From NCBI GenBank assembly GCA_024413635.1, contig JAKSTT010000002.1:1-64000 (forward strand): a stretch of DNA of 64,000 nt, written 5' to 3'. The position numbers and the translations under genes were made by a program. Every line of letters begins with the position of its first letter. The first letter of the stretch is position 1. Positions 1-7,970 of the stretch are shown here, piece by piece. The notes below the pieces were generated by a model. The model was given only the letters and a program-made list of their open reading frames with translations. It ran no database searches and had not been told where the DNA came from. The stretch comes from Treponemataceae bacterium. GTDB taxonomy: Bacteria > Spirochaetota > Spirochaetia > Treponematales > Treponemataceae.

Positions 1-12
1 CTGGTATGCTTT

Positions 13-18
13 TATAAT
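13..18 (+). promoter_or_regulatory. -10 box upstream of the first aspartyl-protease-like gene
   Basis: A perfect TATAAT lies 27 nt before the ATG at 46, in a very AT-rich stretch. The matching -35 box would fall outside the window, so this is only half a promoter. The gene has no clear ribosome-binding site. Confidence 0.4.
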
Positions 19-45
19 AAATAAAAAATTATAGATAAAAAAAGT

Positions 46-1095
46 ATGACACAATTCTCAATTTTTCTCATTGAACTGAAACTGTCCTTAAAAAGATGGT
101 GTACTGATACCGTCATCCGACGGTGGTGTATCGGTATAGTTCTTGCGCTGGCAGCGCTGATTGCCTGCTACAGATTGATAGACGGCAGGACATTTCAGAT
201 ACACCGGAATATGCCGGATACCGAAATTTTCGACCGGCCTTTTGGACCGGTTACCTTTCATGTAATCACCTATGATGTGGAACAGTATGGCCACGATGCC
301 TACACCCTTCCGGTTTCAGACATTTTTTCCGGTAATCCGCTGCCGTTTACCCTTCATTTTCCTCATGCGGTCGGTGTACCCGTCATTAAAATACAGTACG
401 AAGGCAGTACGTATTTTCTGGGTATTGATACCACCCAGACGGAAAATTTCCTCCTGGCCGATGGAAACCTGAGCTCCCGGACAGAAAAGTATTACAGCCG
501 CTACAACCTTCTTTCCATGGATTTCCTTTCCCCAAACCAGCCGGGAGATTTTCAGTTTTCCTCTTCTGATGATGAATCCAGGGAACCGGTACTTGCAGGG
601 CTTTTGGGTCTTTCCTGGCTGCAGAAATTTGACAATGTGGTCATCGATTACCAGGCACAGCAGATCCGGTTCAATGAACCTGCCATATCAGAACATGCTG
701 TCCCCATGGAAAAAACTGCCATCTGGGAGTATCTGTTTGTCCGGTTCAGTGCCCGGGGACGTGAAGAAACCGGTATTATCGATACGGCATCTTCAACTTT
801 TGTTATACGGCGTGATCTGGGGAATGTTTCAAAACTGCCGGAAAATTTCTTCCTGTGGCGTGAAACAATCAATGATCTTCCAGAAGCAACACATGGAATG
901 AAAGCGGTAAAGGACGTTCAGGTGGGTTCAATGAACCTGGGGACGATTAAGGCCCATGACAATCTGTATTGGAATTATCAGGGGGCTACCCGCATCAAGC
1001 GGATGGCCGATTATTACTCGTTCCTCGGTTATCCCCTCTGGCAGAATCACGTAATCCAACTGGATTTTACGGATACCGTATTCAGAATAAAGTAA
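46..1095 (+). CDS. membrane-anchored two-lobed aspartyl-protease-like protein, catalytic motifs lost
   Basis: 349 residues with one membrane segment at about 28–43, so most of the protein should lie in the periplasm. It is a paralogue of the next gene. Each lobe has the retropepsin/pepsin layout: a position for an Asp-Thr-Gly motif, then a hydrophobic LG-x-x-W-x-Q segment and a short D-x-x-x-x-x-x-F strand (LAGLLGLSWLQKF, then NVVIDYQAQQIRF; C-terminal LGYPLWQNHVIQLDF). The Asp-Thr-Gly motifs read D128-T-T and D246-T-A, so the glycine is missing in both and protease activity is doubtful. It may be a binding or regulatory partner of its neighbour, 15 nt downstream. The ATG at 46 is the first start in frame; no strong ribosome-binding site is seen. 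Fold assignment is from motif reading only. Confidence 0.6.
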   Translation: MTQFSIFLIELKLSLKRWCTDTVIRRWCIGIVLALAALIACYRLIDGRTFQIHRNMPDTEIFDRPFGPVTFHVITYDVEQYGHDAYTLPVSDIFSGNPLPFTLHFPHAVGVPVIKIQYEGSTYFLGIDTTQTENFLLADGNLSSRTEKYYSRYNLLSMDFLSPNQPGDFQFSSSDDESREPVLAGLLGLSWLQKFDNVVIDYQAQQIRFNEPAISEHAVPMEKTAIWEYLFVRFSARGREETGIIDTASSTFVIRRDLGNVSKLPENFFLWRETINDLPEATHGMKAVKDVQVGSMNLGTIKAHDNLYWNYQGATRIKRMADYYSFLGYPLWQNHVIQLDFTDTVFRIK

Positions 1096-1110
1096 AAAAG
1101 TGAGAAGCAA

Positions 1111-2121
1111 ATGAAAAAAAGTGTAAAACAAACCCTCTGGGCGCTGTGCGGTGCCCTTGTGCTGGTTCTGGCCATTCTGCTGTTTGGTGGCTTTGAGTGG
1201 ACCTTCCATCCTGATTGGGTTTCTGCCCAGACAAAAGAAATCCGTATCTGCCGTCTGGTTATCCGTCTGGAAATGAAAGTGGATAAGGAACTGGCAAAAA
1301 AAGCCTATAAGCTGAAGGCCGGACGCCTTACGGATTCAGAATTTGACTTTATGCTTGATTTCCCTGGTATGCCGGGGATTCCTGTCATTAAGGTACGGTA
1401 CGATGACCTGACCATGTACTTTATGGTTGATACCGGTGCTCCCATGAATATCCTGTTCCGGAACGGTGATTTCAGTTCCATCAACGATATATCAGATAGG
1501 GGCATCAACTGGCCGCTGTATGATAAAAACGGCACGCAGCTGCCCATGTATTGGCCTGATGATATGGAATATTCCGAAATTGCAGTAGCCGGCAGCATAA
1601 CGGAAATGCCGGTACTTGCCGGTATTCTGGGGCTGCCCTGGATGCAGCTGCATGACAATGTGGTATTTGACTATCAGGAACAGAAACTGCTGTTTGACCA
1701 GAAACCCCTCAGTTCCAACCGGATGAACATGTTTCTTGCCGACGGATACCACTGGTGGATTGAATATACGGTGGATGCAGTTCCGGAAATCGGCATAATC
1801 GATACGGGCTGCTCCTGGTACGTTGTCCGCAAGAATATCGGTGACGGTGCTGAATATACAAATATTGATGATGTAGTCTGGTGGATGCAGAATGGTTCGT
1901 TCGGTAAGGTTCCGTCGTTTTTCCCGGTCCATGTGCCCAATATCCGCATCGGTAATTATACGGCTGGTTCAAAACACGGGCTTCGCGCTAATTATTATAA
2001 AATGGTCAATGCTGATAATACCCGTCGGTTCTGCTCCCTGTATTCATGTCTTGGGAACGCATTCTGGCAGGACCATGCCATCCAGCTGGATTTTAAAAGG
2101 CAGGCGTTCAGATTTAAATAA
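1111..2121 (+). CDS. membrane-anchored two-lobed aspartyl-protease-like protein with two DTG motifs
   Basis: 336 residues. An N-terminal membrane segment (about 9–28) predicts a periplasmic catalytic part. Two Asp-Thr-Gly motifs are seen, D107-T-G-A and D231-T-G-C, 124 residues apart. Each is followed by the same closing pattern (LAGILGLPWMQL with VVFDYQEQKLLF; CLGNAFWQ with AIQLDFKRQAFRF), so the protein is an internal duplication. Retropepsins carry one DTG and dimerise; pepsins carry two in one chain, as here. Both motifs are intact, so this copy could be an active aspartic peptidase. It probably forms an operon with the degenerate paralogue just upstream. Substrate unknown. It lacks the usual pepsin DTGSS wording, so a retropepsin-like duplication is the safer description. 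Confidence 0.65.
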   Translation: MKKSVKQTLWALCGALVLVLAILLFGGFEWTFHPDWVSAQTKEIRICRLVIRLEMKVDKELAKKAYKLKAGRLTDSEFDFMLDFPGMPGIPVIKVRYDDLTMYFMVDTGAPMNILFRNGDFSSINDISDRGINWPLYDKNGTQLPMYWPDDMEYSEIAVAGSITEMPVLAGILGLPWMQLHDNVVFDYQEQKLLFDQKPLSSNRMNMFLADGYHWWIEYTVDAVPEIGIIDTGCSWYVVRKNIGDGAEYTNIDDVVWWMQNGSFGKVPSFFPVHVPNIRIGNYTAGSKHGLRANYYKMVNADNTRRFCSLYSCLGNAFWQDHAIQLDFKRQAFRFK

Positions 2122-2122
2122 G

Positions 2123-2149
2123 CCGGAAACCGGTACCTCCGGTTCCCGG
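2123..2149. terminator. hairpin between convergent genes
   Basis: Arms CCGGAAACCGG (2123–2133) and CCGGTTCCCGG (2139–2149) pair over 11 bp with one mismatch around a 5-nt loop. It sits in the 37-nt gap between two genes that face each other, so it could stop transcription from both sides. There is no T-run, so this is a likely but not classical terminator. Confidence 0.5.
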
Positions 2150-2158
2150 CAGTGTATG

Positions 2159-4078
2159 CTACAGTTTGAAGATGGCGGTTTTTTCTACCATCTGCCGGGT
2201 GGCCTCGGCATTGGTGGTAACGGCATCTCCAACAACGTCTACTGACTCAGTTACCTGTCCGGTGGCGGCAGCAATGGAATTCATGCTTTCGTTAATCTGG
2301 TGGGTAATGTCTGCCAGTTTCTGCATTTCAATGACAATTTCCTGGCTGCCGGCCAGCATCTGGGCAGAGTTGTTCTGCACTTCAGTAGAAGAATCGTTAA
2401 TGTCGTGCATGGCGTTCAGTACCTGGGTACTGCCGCTGCTCTGTTCCTGCATTGCCTGCATGATGACCTGTTCCTGGGACCGTACTTTCTGGGTCAGGTC
2501 AAAAATGCGTCCGAACTGCTGCTGAATCTCATTAACGTTATCAATAACGGTGGTAATGGAAACACCCAGATCTTCAAGGCGGGCAGAAATGGACTTACTC
2601 TGCTCATTGGAGTCTTCCGCCAGTTTCCGGATTTCATCGGCAACTACGGCAAATCCCTTACCGGCTTCGCCTGCATGGGCAGCCTCAATGGCGGCGTTCA
2701 TTGCCAGAAGGTTTGTCTGTTCGGCAATGTTCTGGATAATCTGGCTTGCTTCCTGCATACCTTCAGATTCTTCTGCAATTTCCTGCGAAGTTGCTACAGC
2801 AGCTTCTACCTTCTGCTGGCCGCTGGAAGATTCCCTGTCCAGTTCTTCTACCATTTCTGCGTTTTTCTCAAGAATATCAGTTACGGACCGGATGTTGGCT
2901 ACCATTTCTTCAATGGCTGCCGTTGATTCAGATACACTCATACTCTGTGACTTGATGTTCTGGTCAAGGACGGTGATGTTTTCAGAAATATGGACAACGG
3001 TAGCCTGGGTTTCTTCTACACCGGCACTCTGGTTGATCATTTCGTTCTTTACCGCATCAAGCTGGGTAACAATGGCGTTTACGTTGGAAGAAATTGCCCC
3101 GATACTTGCATCAAGCTGTTCTGCGGCCTGCTCAGATGTATGTCCTGAGTTCTTGATGTCACCAATCAGCAGACGGGTCTGGTCAGCAAAGGCGTTCAGG
3201 CTCATGGTCAGGTTTCCGAATGCATCGCGGGAAGTAATCGGCATGTTCTTTATGCTGTAATCACCGCTCTGAACCTTGTCTGCAAATGCTTCCAGATTAG
3301 TAAGCTGCCGTTCACGTTCCCGCATTTCTGCGGTTACGGCAAACATGGCAGAAAAGCCTGAAACAAGGGCAAATGGAATTACTTTATCAAAGAACGTCAG
3401 AATATTAGCCATGGAGAATTCACCGATGCTATCTGCAGATATGGTGAACATGGCAGACAGCAGGGTACAGATGATGCCGACAACTTCAAAACCGACAATA
3501 ATCAGGATGCTGGTTGTCATTTTGACATCCTGGAATTTCCTTACGATGGGCACAAAGCTCATGTAGTGCGAAAGTTTCTGTTTCAGGGGGACATAAAACA
3601 GGGATCCCATGATACATTCGCTGGAAAGACCGGCAAGGATGATGGGGACACCGTCTACGCCGCTGAACCGTACTCCTACGGAATGCAGGCAGAAGAACGG
3701 CATGGAAAGTACAACAAAGGTAGGCAGCAGGATTGCCGTATCCAGGAAGATTTTATAGGCCTTGTTGGCGTTATAGGTTGTTTCTTCCGATCCGGTAAAA
3801 CTGCGGATAATACCCAGGGAAACGTTGTAAATCAAACTGGGGAAAAACAGATTAATCCAGAAATACGCAACATATGTTCCTGACTTGAGCATGTTGATGG
3901 TGGTGCGGTAGGGCACAAAACCAAACCAGAACAGCTGAACAGTAAAGTACGCCATGGGAATGATGTACATACAATACGTAAGAACACAGATGGAGAAAGG
4001 AGGCTTAGGCAGGTCCTTATTCTTTTTGATTTTACTGAAAGTCATGGAATAATGATAAATCCCTTTTTTTTTCTGCAT
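2159..4078 (-). CDS. methyl-accepting chemotaxis protein with six-helix membrane domain
   Basis: About 639 residues. The N-terminal 250 residues are strongly hydrophobic, with about six predicted membrane helices and no large periplasmic loop, so the signal may be sensed in or near the membrane. A HAMP-like linker follows (around [21 protein letters not shown]), then a long coiled-coil signalling domain whose hairpin tip contains [19 protein letters not shown], the part that binds CheA and CheW. Gln/Glu-rich heptads on both sides are candidate methylation sites. The start is uncertain: a TTG at 4084, ATG at 4078 or ATG at 4045, none with a good ribosome-binding site. The last has a TATCAT box 6 nt upstream. 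It stands alone, diverging from recQ. Confidence 0.9.
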   Translation of the reverse strand: MQKKKGIYHYSMTFSKIKKNKDLPKPPFSICVLTYCMYIIPMAYFTVQLFWFGFVPYRTTINMLKSGTYVAYFWINLFFPSLIYNVSLGIIRSFTGSEETTYNANKAYKIFLDTAILLPTFVVLSMPFFCLHSVGVRFSGVDGVPIILAGLSSECIMGSLFYVPLKQKLSHYMSFVPIVRKFQDVKMTTSILIIVGFEVVGIICTLLSAMFTISADSIGEFSMANILTFFDKVIPFALVSGFSAMFAVTAEMRERERQLTNLEAFADKVQSGDYSIKNMPITSRDAFGNLTMSLNAFADQTRLLIGDIKNSGHTSEQAAEQLDASIGAISSNVNAIVTQLDAVKNEMINQSAGVEETQATVVHISENITVLDQNIKSQSMSVSESTAAIEEMVANIRSVTDILEKNAEMVEELDRESSSGQQKVEAAVATSQEIAEESEGMQEASQIIQNIAEQTNLLAMNAAIEAAHAGEAGKGFAVVADEIRKLAEDSNEQSKSISARLEDLGVSITTVIDNVNEIQQQFGRIFDLTQKVRSQEQVIMQAMQEQSSGSTQVLNAMHDINDSSTEVQNNSAQMLAGSQEIVIEMQKLADITHQINESMNSIAAATGQVTESVDVVGDAVTTNAEATRQMVEKTAIFKL

Positions 4079-4127
4079 AAGCAATTTTTTTCCACAAAAA
4101 GTACAATATTATTATTGGTAGCAAAAT

Positions 4128-6059
4128 ATGAAAAAAACTTTAGAAAACGTTCTGAAAAAATATTTCGGATATAAGACATTCCGTCCCGGGCAGCTGGAAA
4201 TCATCAGTGCCGTCCTCTCTGGTAAAGATACCCTGGCGGTTCTGCCCACCGGTGGCGGTAAATCCCTCTGTTATCAGGTGCCGGCTCTGGTATTCAAAGG
4301 ACTGACGGTTGTTGTATCTCCGCTGATTGCGTTGATGCAGGATCAGGTGGCCCAGCTGGATGCCCTGGGAATACCGTCACTGTTCCTCAACAGCAGTCTT
4401 GAATGGGAAGAATACACAGCCAACATGGACCGGATCCGGAAAGGTGAAATCAAGCTGCTGTACTGCGCACCGGAAACCCTGGTTACGGAGCGGGTCCAGA
4501 GCCTCCTGCAGCAGGTGGAAGTAAGCTGTTTTACCATTGATGAAGCACACTGTATCAGCGAATGGGGACATGATTTCCGGCCTGAATACTGCCAGCTGTA
4601 CGACATTCGGGTACGGTATCCTGCGGCAGTCTGTCTGGCACTGACGGCAACGGCAACGGAGCGGGTCCGTCATGATATAAAAACCACATTGGGCATGGGT
4701 AGGGGCCGTGAATACTTTGAATATGTTGCAAGCTTCAACCGTCCCAATATCTTTATTGATGTGCAGCCCAAGTCCGGAAGCGGGTCAGGGCGGAAACTCG
4801 GTAAGGCAAAACTGAACCGGGCCGATGAACTGGTACTGGATTTTATTGATGACCACAAGGGCGAAAGCGGCATTGTCTACTGTCTTTCGCGGCGGCAGGT
4901 AGATGAAACCACCACACTGCTGAATGCTGCCGGAGTAAAGGCATTGCCCTATCACGCAGGTCTGGCTGACGATGTGCGCGCCAGAAACCAGACGGCTTTT
5001 GTTCATGATGATGTGGCCGTTATTGTGGCAACGGTGGCCTTCGGTATGGGCATCAACAAGCCAAACGTACGGTGGATTATCCACTATGACCTGCCCAAGT
5101 CTGTTGAACAGTACTATCAGGAAATCGGCCGTGCCGGGCGTGATGGCGAGCCGGCCCATGCCCTGCTGCTGTTCAGTGCCGGAGACGCCGGAAAAATCAG
5201 GTTTTTCTTCCGGGATAAGGACAGCGATGAACAGGCCATTGCAGAAAAACAGCTGCAGTCCATGCTGAATCTGGCGCAGACCCGCCAGTGCCGGCGCAGT
5301 ATCCTTCTGGGCCATTTTGGTGAAGTATATCCGTCATCTGACGGCAAGGGTACCGTAGAAGCCGACTGCTGCTGCGACATCTGTCTGCAGGGCGGCGGAG
5401 CCAATGCCGTTGCCGTGGATGTAACCATTCCGGCCCAGAAAGTCATGTCTGCAGTGGTCCGTACCGGCGAACGGTATGGGGCAGCCTATGTGGTAGACGT
5501 ATTGTTGGGCAGCCGGATGAAACGCATTATCGATAACGGACACCATAAGCTTTCGGTGTATGGCATTGGCACTGAGTATGCAAAGGAAGACTGGATGGAA
5601 ATTGTCCGCCTTCTGATTGAGGCCGGATTCCTCAGGAAAAGTGAAGATTACCAGGTGCTGAGTATTACCCGTGATGGCATGGATACGCTGAAAGAGCGGG
5701 GCCTTGTCATGCTGCCCTTTGTACCTTCCGGCCGGACCGGTGTCGGGTATGCCAGTGAGCAGGAAAAACGGCTGAAGAAGGGCAGTGGAAAAAGCCTGTT
5801 TGCCGGAGCTGAACGTCTTTCTGCCGATGACACGGTGGGGCAGCAGATTGCGGTGGAACTGAAAAAGGTGCGGAAACGGCTGGCGGAAGACGCGGGAGTG
5901 CCGCCCTATGTCATTTTTGGTGATAAGACGGTGGAAGATATAGCAGTAAAAAAGCCCCGCCAGATGACGGAGCTTTCAGGTATTTACGGTATTGGAGATG
6001 TAAAGGCAGAAAAATTCGGCAGTTACATCCTCCGTGTTGTCAACGACCACGTGTCTTAG
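4128..6059 (+). CDS. recQ: ATP-dependent DNA helicase RecQ
   Basis: 643 residues. RecQ unwinds DNA 3'-to-5' in recombination and fork repair. Helicase motifs are clear: Walker A TGGGKS at 41–46, DEAH at 138–141 followed by CISEWGHDFRPEY (the RecQ aromatic-rich loop), and QYYQEIGRAGRDG as motif VI. The zinc-binding RQC segment is marked by RQCRR and DCCCDIC. A winged-helix part follows, and a single C-terminal HRDC-like segment (about 570–640, PRQMTELSGIYGIGDVKAEK). Length fits the bacterial family. The ATG at 4128 has only a weak ribosome-binding site; a TACAAT box at 4102–4107 would give a 5' leader of roughly 14 nt. Its stop codon overlaps the hisB stop by 4 nt, tail to tail. Confidence 0.95.
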   Translation: MKKTLENVLKKYFGYKTFRPGQLEIISAVLSGKDTLAVLPTGGGKSLCYQVPALVFKGLTVVVSPLIALMQDQVAQLDALGIPSLFLNSSLEWEEYTANMDRIRKGEIKLLYCAPETLVTERVQSLLQQVEVSCFTIDEAHCISEWGHDFRPEYCQLYDIRVRYPAAVCLALTATATERVRHDIKTTLGMGRGREYFEYVASFNRPNIFIDVQPKSGSGSGRKLGKAKLNRADELVLDFIDDHKGESGIVYCLSRRQVDETTTLLNAAGVKALPYHAGLADDVRARNQTAFVHDDVAVIVATVAFGMGINKPNVRWIIHYDLPKSVEQYYQEIGRAGRDGEPAHALLLFSAGDAGKIRFFFRDKDSDEQAIAEKQLQSMLNLAQTRQCRRSILLGHFGEVYPSSDGKGTVEADCCCDICLQGGGANAVAVDVTIPAQKVMSAVVRTGERYGAAYVVDVLLGSRMKRIIDNGHHKLSVYGIGTEYAKEDWMEIVRLLIEAGFLRKSEDYQVLSITRDGMDTLKERGLVMLPFVPSGRTGVGYASEQEKRLKKGSGKSLFAGAERLSADDTVGQQIAVELKKVRKRLAEDAGVPPYVIFGDKTVEDIAVKKPRQMTELSGIYGIGDVKAEKFGSYILRVVNDHVS

Positions 6060-6673
6060 CAGATGACACCTTTGGTAGACGGAATTGCTCCGTTCCGGCG
6101 CGGGTCAATTTCTGTTGCCTGACGGATAGCACGGGCAGCAGCCTTGAACAGGCCTTCCATTTTGTGGTGGTCGCTGCGGCCGCGGATGGTATCCAGGTGC
6201 AGGTTGCACCGGCCGGTGCTGACAAAGCCTTGCCAGAAGTCTTCAAAGCAGTCGGTCTGGAAACTGGCTTCCTTTCCGGCAGCATTGATGCTTACCAGCG
6301 GAATGCCGGTAAGGGAAGCGTTGCATACCAGATACGGGCGGCCGCCAAAGTCTACGGCTGCCTGACACAGGCTTTCATCCATGGGGTACAGGCAGCTGCC
6401 GCTCCGGTAAATACCGGCACAGTCGCCCAGTGCTTTGGCAAATGCCATGCCCAGGGCAATACCGGTGTCCTCAATCAGGTGGTGCTGGTCAACTTCCAGG
6501 TCTCCCTGAATGGATCCGGAAAGATCAAAAAGTCCGTGTTTGCAGAATGAATTCAGCATGTGGAAAAAGAACCCGATGGGGCAGTCCACATCACACTTTC
6601 CGGTACCGTCAATGTTCAGTGTCAGCGTTATCTGTGTTTCTTTTGTGTTCCGTTCAATAGTTGCCGTTCTCAT
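6056..6673 (-). CDS. hisB: imidazoleglycerol-phosphate dehydratase
   Basis: 205 residues, a monofunctional HisB that removes water from imidazole-glycerol phosphate to give imidazole-acetol phosphate. The paired metal-binding histidine motifs are present: DQHHLIEDTGIALG (62–75) and RSDHHKMEGLFKAA. The first histidine motif, normally F-x-D-H-M, reads GFFFHML with Phe37 in place of Asp, while the metal-binding His38 is kept. The start codon overlaps the hisG stop (ATGA), so the two genes are translationally coupled under the hisG leader. There is no fused phosphatase domain, as expected outside the enterobacteria. Confidence 0.93.
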   Translation of the reverse strand: MRTATIERNTKETQITLTLNIDGTGKCDVDCPIGFFFHMLNSFCKHGLFDLSGSIQGDLEVDQHHLIEDTGIALGMAFAKALGDCAGIYRSGSCLYPMDESLCQAAVDFGGRPYLVCNASLTGIPLVSINAAGKEASFQTDCFEDFWQGFVSTGRCNLHLDTIRGRSDHHKMEGLFKAAARAIRQATEIDPRRNGAIPSTKGVIC

Positions 6674-7524
6674 GCCATTACCTTGCGCAGGTCATATTCC
6701 AGAATATCAGTAGCGCCCAGTGCCTTCAGTTTTGGCAGCAGGTTCGGAACTTCAGATTTCTTAACGGCAATTTTGATTGCATAACCGTCATCACCATACA
6801 GTGGAGAAATGGTCGGGCTCTTCATTGAAGGCAGTCCTTTTACCAGGTCTTCAAAGCGGGCGCGGGTAACGTTCATTTCGAGCATGACGCGGTCACGGGC
6901 ATCGATAACGGCTTCAAAGAGCATTTTCAGTTCCATGATTTTCTTTTTCTTGTCAGGATCTTCCATGGCAGCTTTTGAGGCGAACATGCAGGTAGAACTG
7001 GTCATGATGGTATCAACGATGCGCAGTCCGTTTTCAATCAGGGTGCGGCCGGTGGCGGTGTTATCGATAATCATGTCGGCATCGTCCGGTGGGAAAACTT
7101 CGGTGGCACCGTAGGTCCGGATTACCTGGCTGTCAAATTTGTTGGAATCAAGCCATTCTTTTGCAATGTTTTCGTATTCGGTGGCAACGATCATGTGGCG
7201 GCTTTTAATGGCAGCGTCGTCAATTTCGTTTGGAACGGCGGCAACAATGCGTACCTGGTCAAAGCCCAGGTCCATGATTTCTACAACATCAGCATTGGTT
7301 TCCTTAATCCAGTCGCGGCCGGTAAATCCAACGTCATGAGCACCCAGTTCCAGCAGTTTACCGATGTTCTGCGGTTTCATTACTTTTGCTTCCAGATCGT
7401 CCTGGTTAACGGTTGGGCGGTAGGCGCGCTCCGGCAGTTTGATGGTGATGCCGGCGCCGGTGAACAGGCCTACAACGTTGTCGTAAATGCGTCCTTTTGG
7501 TAACAGAATCTTTAATTTTTCCAT
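6670..7524 (-). CDS. hisG: ATP phosphoribosyltransferase, long form
   Basis: 284 residues. It catalyses the first step of histidine synthesis, joining ATP and PRPP. The N-terminal LLPKGR and VGFTGRDWI segments and the phosphate-binding region around PDDADMIIDNTATGRTL are typical. The length and the C-terminal block (LPSMKSPTISPLYGDDG, then AIKIAVKKSEV) match the long HisG form, which carries its own ACT-like regulatory domain and is inhibited by histidine without HisZ. The ribosome-binding site AAGGAG lies just before the ATG. It is first in hisG-hisB and sits about 340 nt behind a predicted promoter, with a histidine leader peptide and a terminator in between. Confidence 0.95.
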   Translation of the reverse strand: MEKLKILLPKGRIYDNVVGLFTGAGITIKLPERAYRPTVNQDDLEAKVMKPQNIGKLLELGAHDVGFTGRDWIKETNADVVEIMDLGFDQVRIVAAVPNEIDDAAIKSRHMIVATEYENIAKEWLDSNKFDSQVIRTYGATEVFPPDDADMIIDNTATGRTLIENGLRIVDTIMTSSTCMFASKAAMEDPDKKKKIMELKMLFEAVIDARDRVMLEMNVTRARFEDLVKGLPSMKSPTISPLYGDDGYAIKIAVKKSEVPNLLPKLKALGATDILEYDLRKVMA

Positions 7525-7549
7525 AGGGTACTCCTTGTTATAAATATCA

Positions 7550-7683
7550 GCACAACTCTACCGGCAGTCTGGGGATGGCCAAAAACGCTCGATATCGTCG
7601 CTATTGGCGGAGCCTGGCAAGGAAACTATCGTTCCAGGCTCCGACAATTTTTGTCCATCCCCATCCCGCCTCCCGAGTTGTGC
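7550..7683 (+). repeat. structured non-coding element, copy 1 of a covarying repeat
   Basis: Three nested stems lie in the hisG leader. Outer: GCACAACTC/GAGTTGTGC (7550–7558 with 7675–7683). Middle: TGGGGATGG with CCATCCCCA (7570–7578, 7655–7663), continued by CAAAAA/TTTTTG after one mismatch. Inner: CGGAGCCTGG/CCAGGCTCCG (7608–7617, 7634–7643) closing the loop CAAGGAAACTATCGTT. Between middle and inner stems is the palindrome CGATATCG, followed by TCGCT. A second copy at 28696–28833, in opposite orientation, keeps the loop and this arrangement but uses other stem bases. This orientation is antisense to hisG. Confidence 0.75.
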
Positions 7684-7720
7684 AGCTTTTTTGCTACAGA
7701 CTCAGTGGGCTTCAGGGTAT

Positions 7721-7764
7721 AAAAAAAGCCGCTCTCCTTTGACTTTGGGTCAGGATGCGGCTTT
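7721..7764 (-). terminator. his operon attenuator terminator
   Basis: Read on the minus strand, AAAGCCGC pairs with GCGGCTTT, extended inward by TCC/GGA, and is followed by seven Ts (7727–7721). It lies 41 nt after the stop codon of the histidine-rich leader peptide and about 200 nt before hisG, the position expected of an attenuator. The opposite strand also ends in a T-rich run, so it may act both ways. Confidence 0.8.
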
Positions 7765-7805
7765 CTTTTTTACTGCAGATGCAGCAATCACAACGGCTCA
7801 CAATC

Positions 7806-7862
7806 CTAACGGCCTTTATGGTGAGAATGGTGGTGATGTGCGTGCAGTCTTACTGAAGTCAT
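7806..7862 (-). CDS. hisL: histidine operon leader peptide
   Basis: An 18-codon reading frame encodes MTSVRLHAHHHHSHHKGR, with seven histidines, four in a row. Its only sensible role is to sense charged tRNA-His: a ribosome stalled on the His codons would change folding of the downstream leader and block the terminator at 7721–7764. The His-codon RNA can pair with the stretch just after the stop codon (ATCAC and CTCAC with GTGAG and GTGAT), which fits a 1:2 pairing. The start codon lies only 7 nt after a -10 box, so the message should be leaderless. No ribosome-binding site is seen. The competing antiterminator was not resolved by eye. Confidence 0.85.
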   Translation of the reverse strand: MTSVRLHAHHHHSHHKGR

Positions 7863-7869
7863 ATCAAAA

Positions 7870-7898
7870 TTATTAAACTCATGTTTTGTTTTTGTCAA
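7870..7898 (-). promoter_or_regulatory. promoter of the histidine leader and hisGB
   Basis: A perfect -35 TTGACA (7898–7893), 17-nt spacer and -10 TAATAA (7875–7870) lie on the minus strand. The -10 ends 7 nt before the leader peptide ATG, so transcription should begin at or next to that codon. Confidence 0.75.
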
Positions 7899-7932
7899 TA
7901 GTAACATGAGCTGCCCCGACCACACAGATACA

Positions 7933-7962
7933 TGGACTCATACGGGCTTGCTGCGGTACAAT
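7933..7962 (+). promoter_or_regulatory. likely promoter of the arginase gene
   Basis: TGGACT (7933–7938), 18-nt spacer, TACAAT (7957–7962). The -10 ends 8 nt before the ATG at 7971, which predicts a leaderless or nearly leaderless message. The GAGG just before the ATG would then not be transcribed. Confidence 0.45.
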
Positions 7963-7970
7963 GAGGGCGT

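Noticed and set aside
6056-7524. Long plus-strand open frames opposite hisB and hisG
   Set aside because: They are shadows of the two his genes, have no ribosome-binding sites and encode low-complexity sequence; the minus-strand proteins are clearly conserved enzymes.
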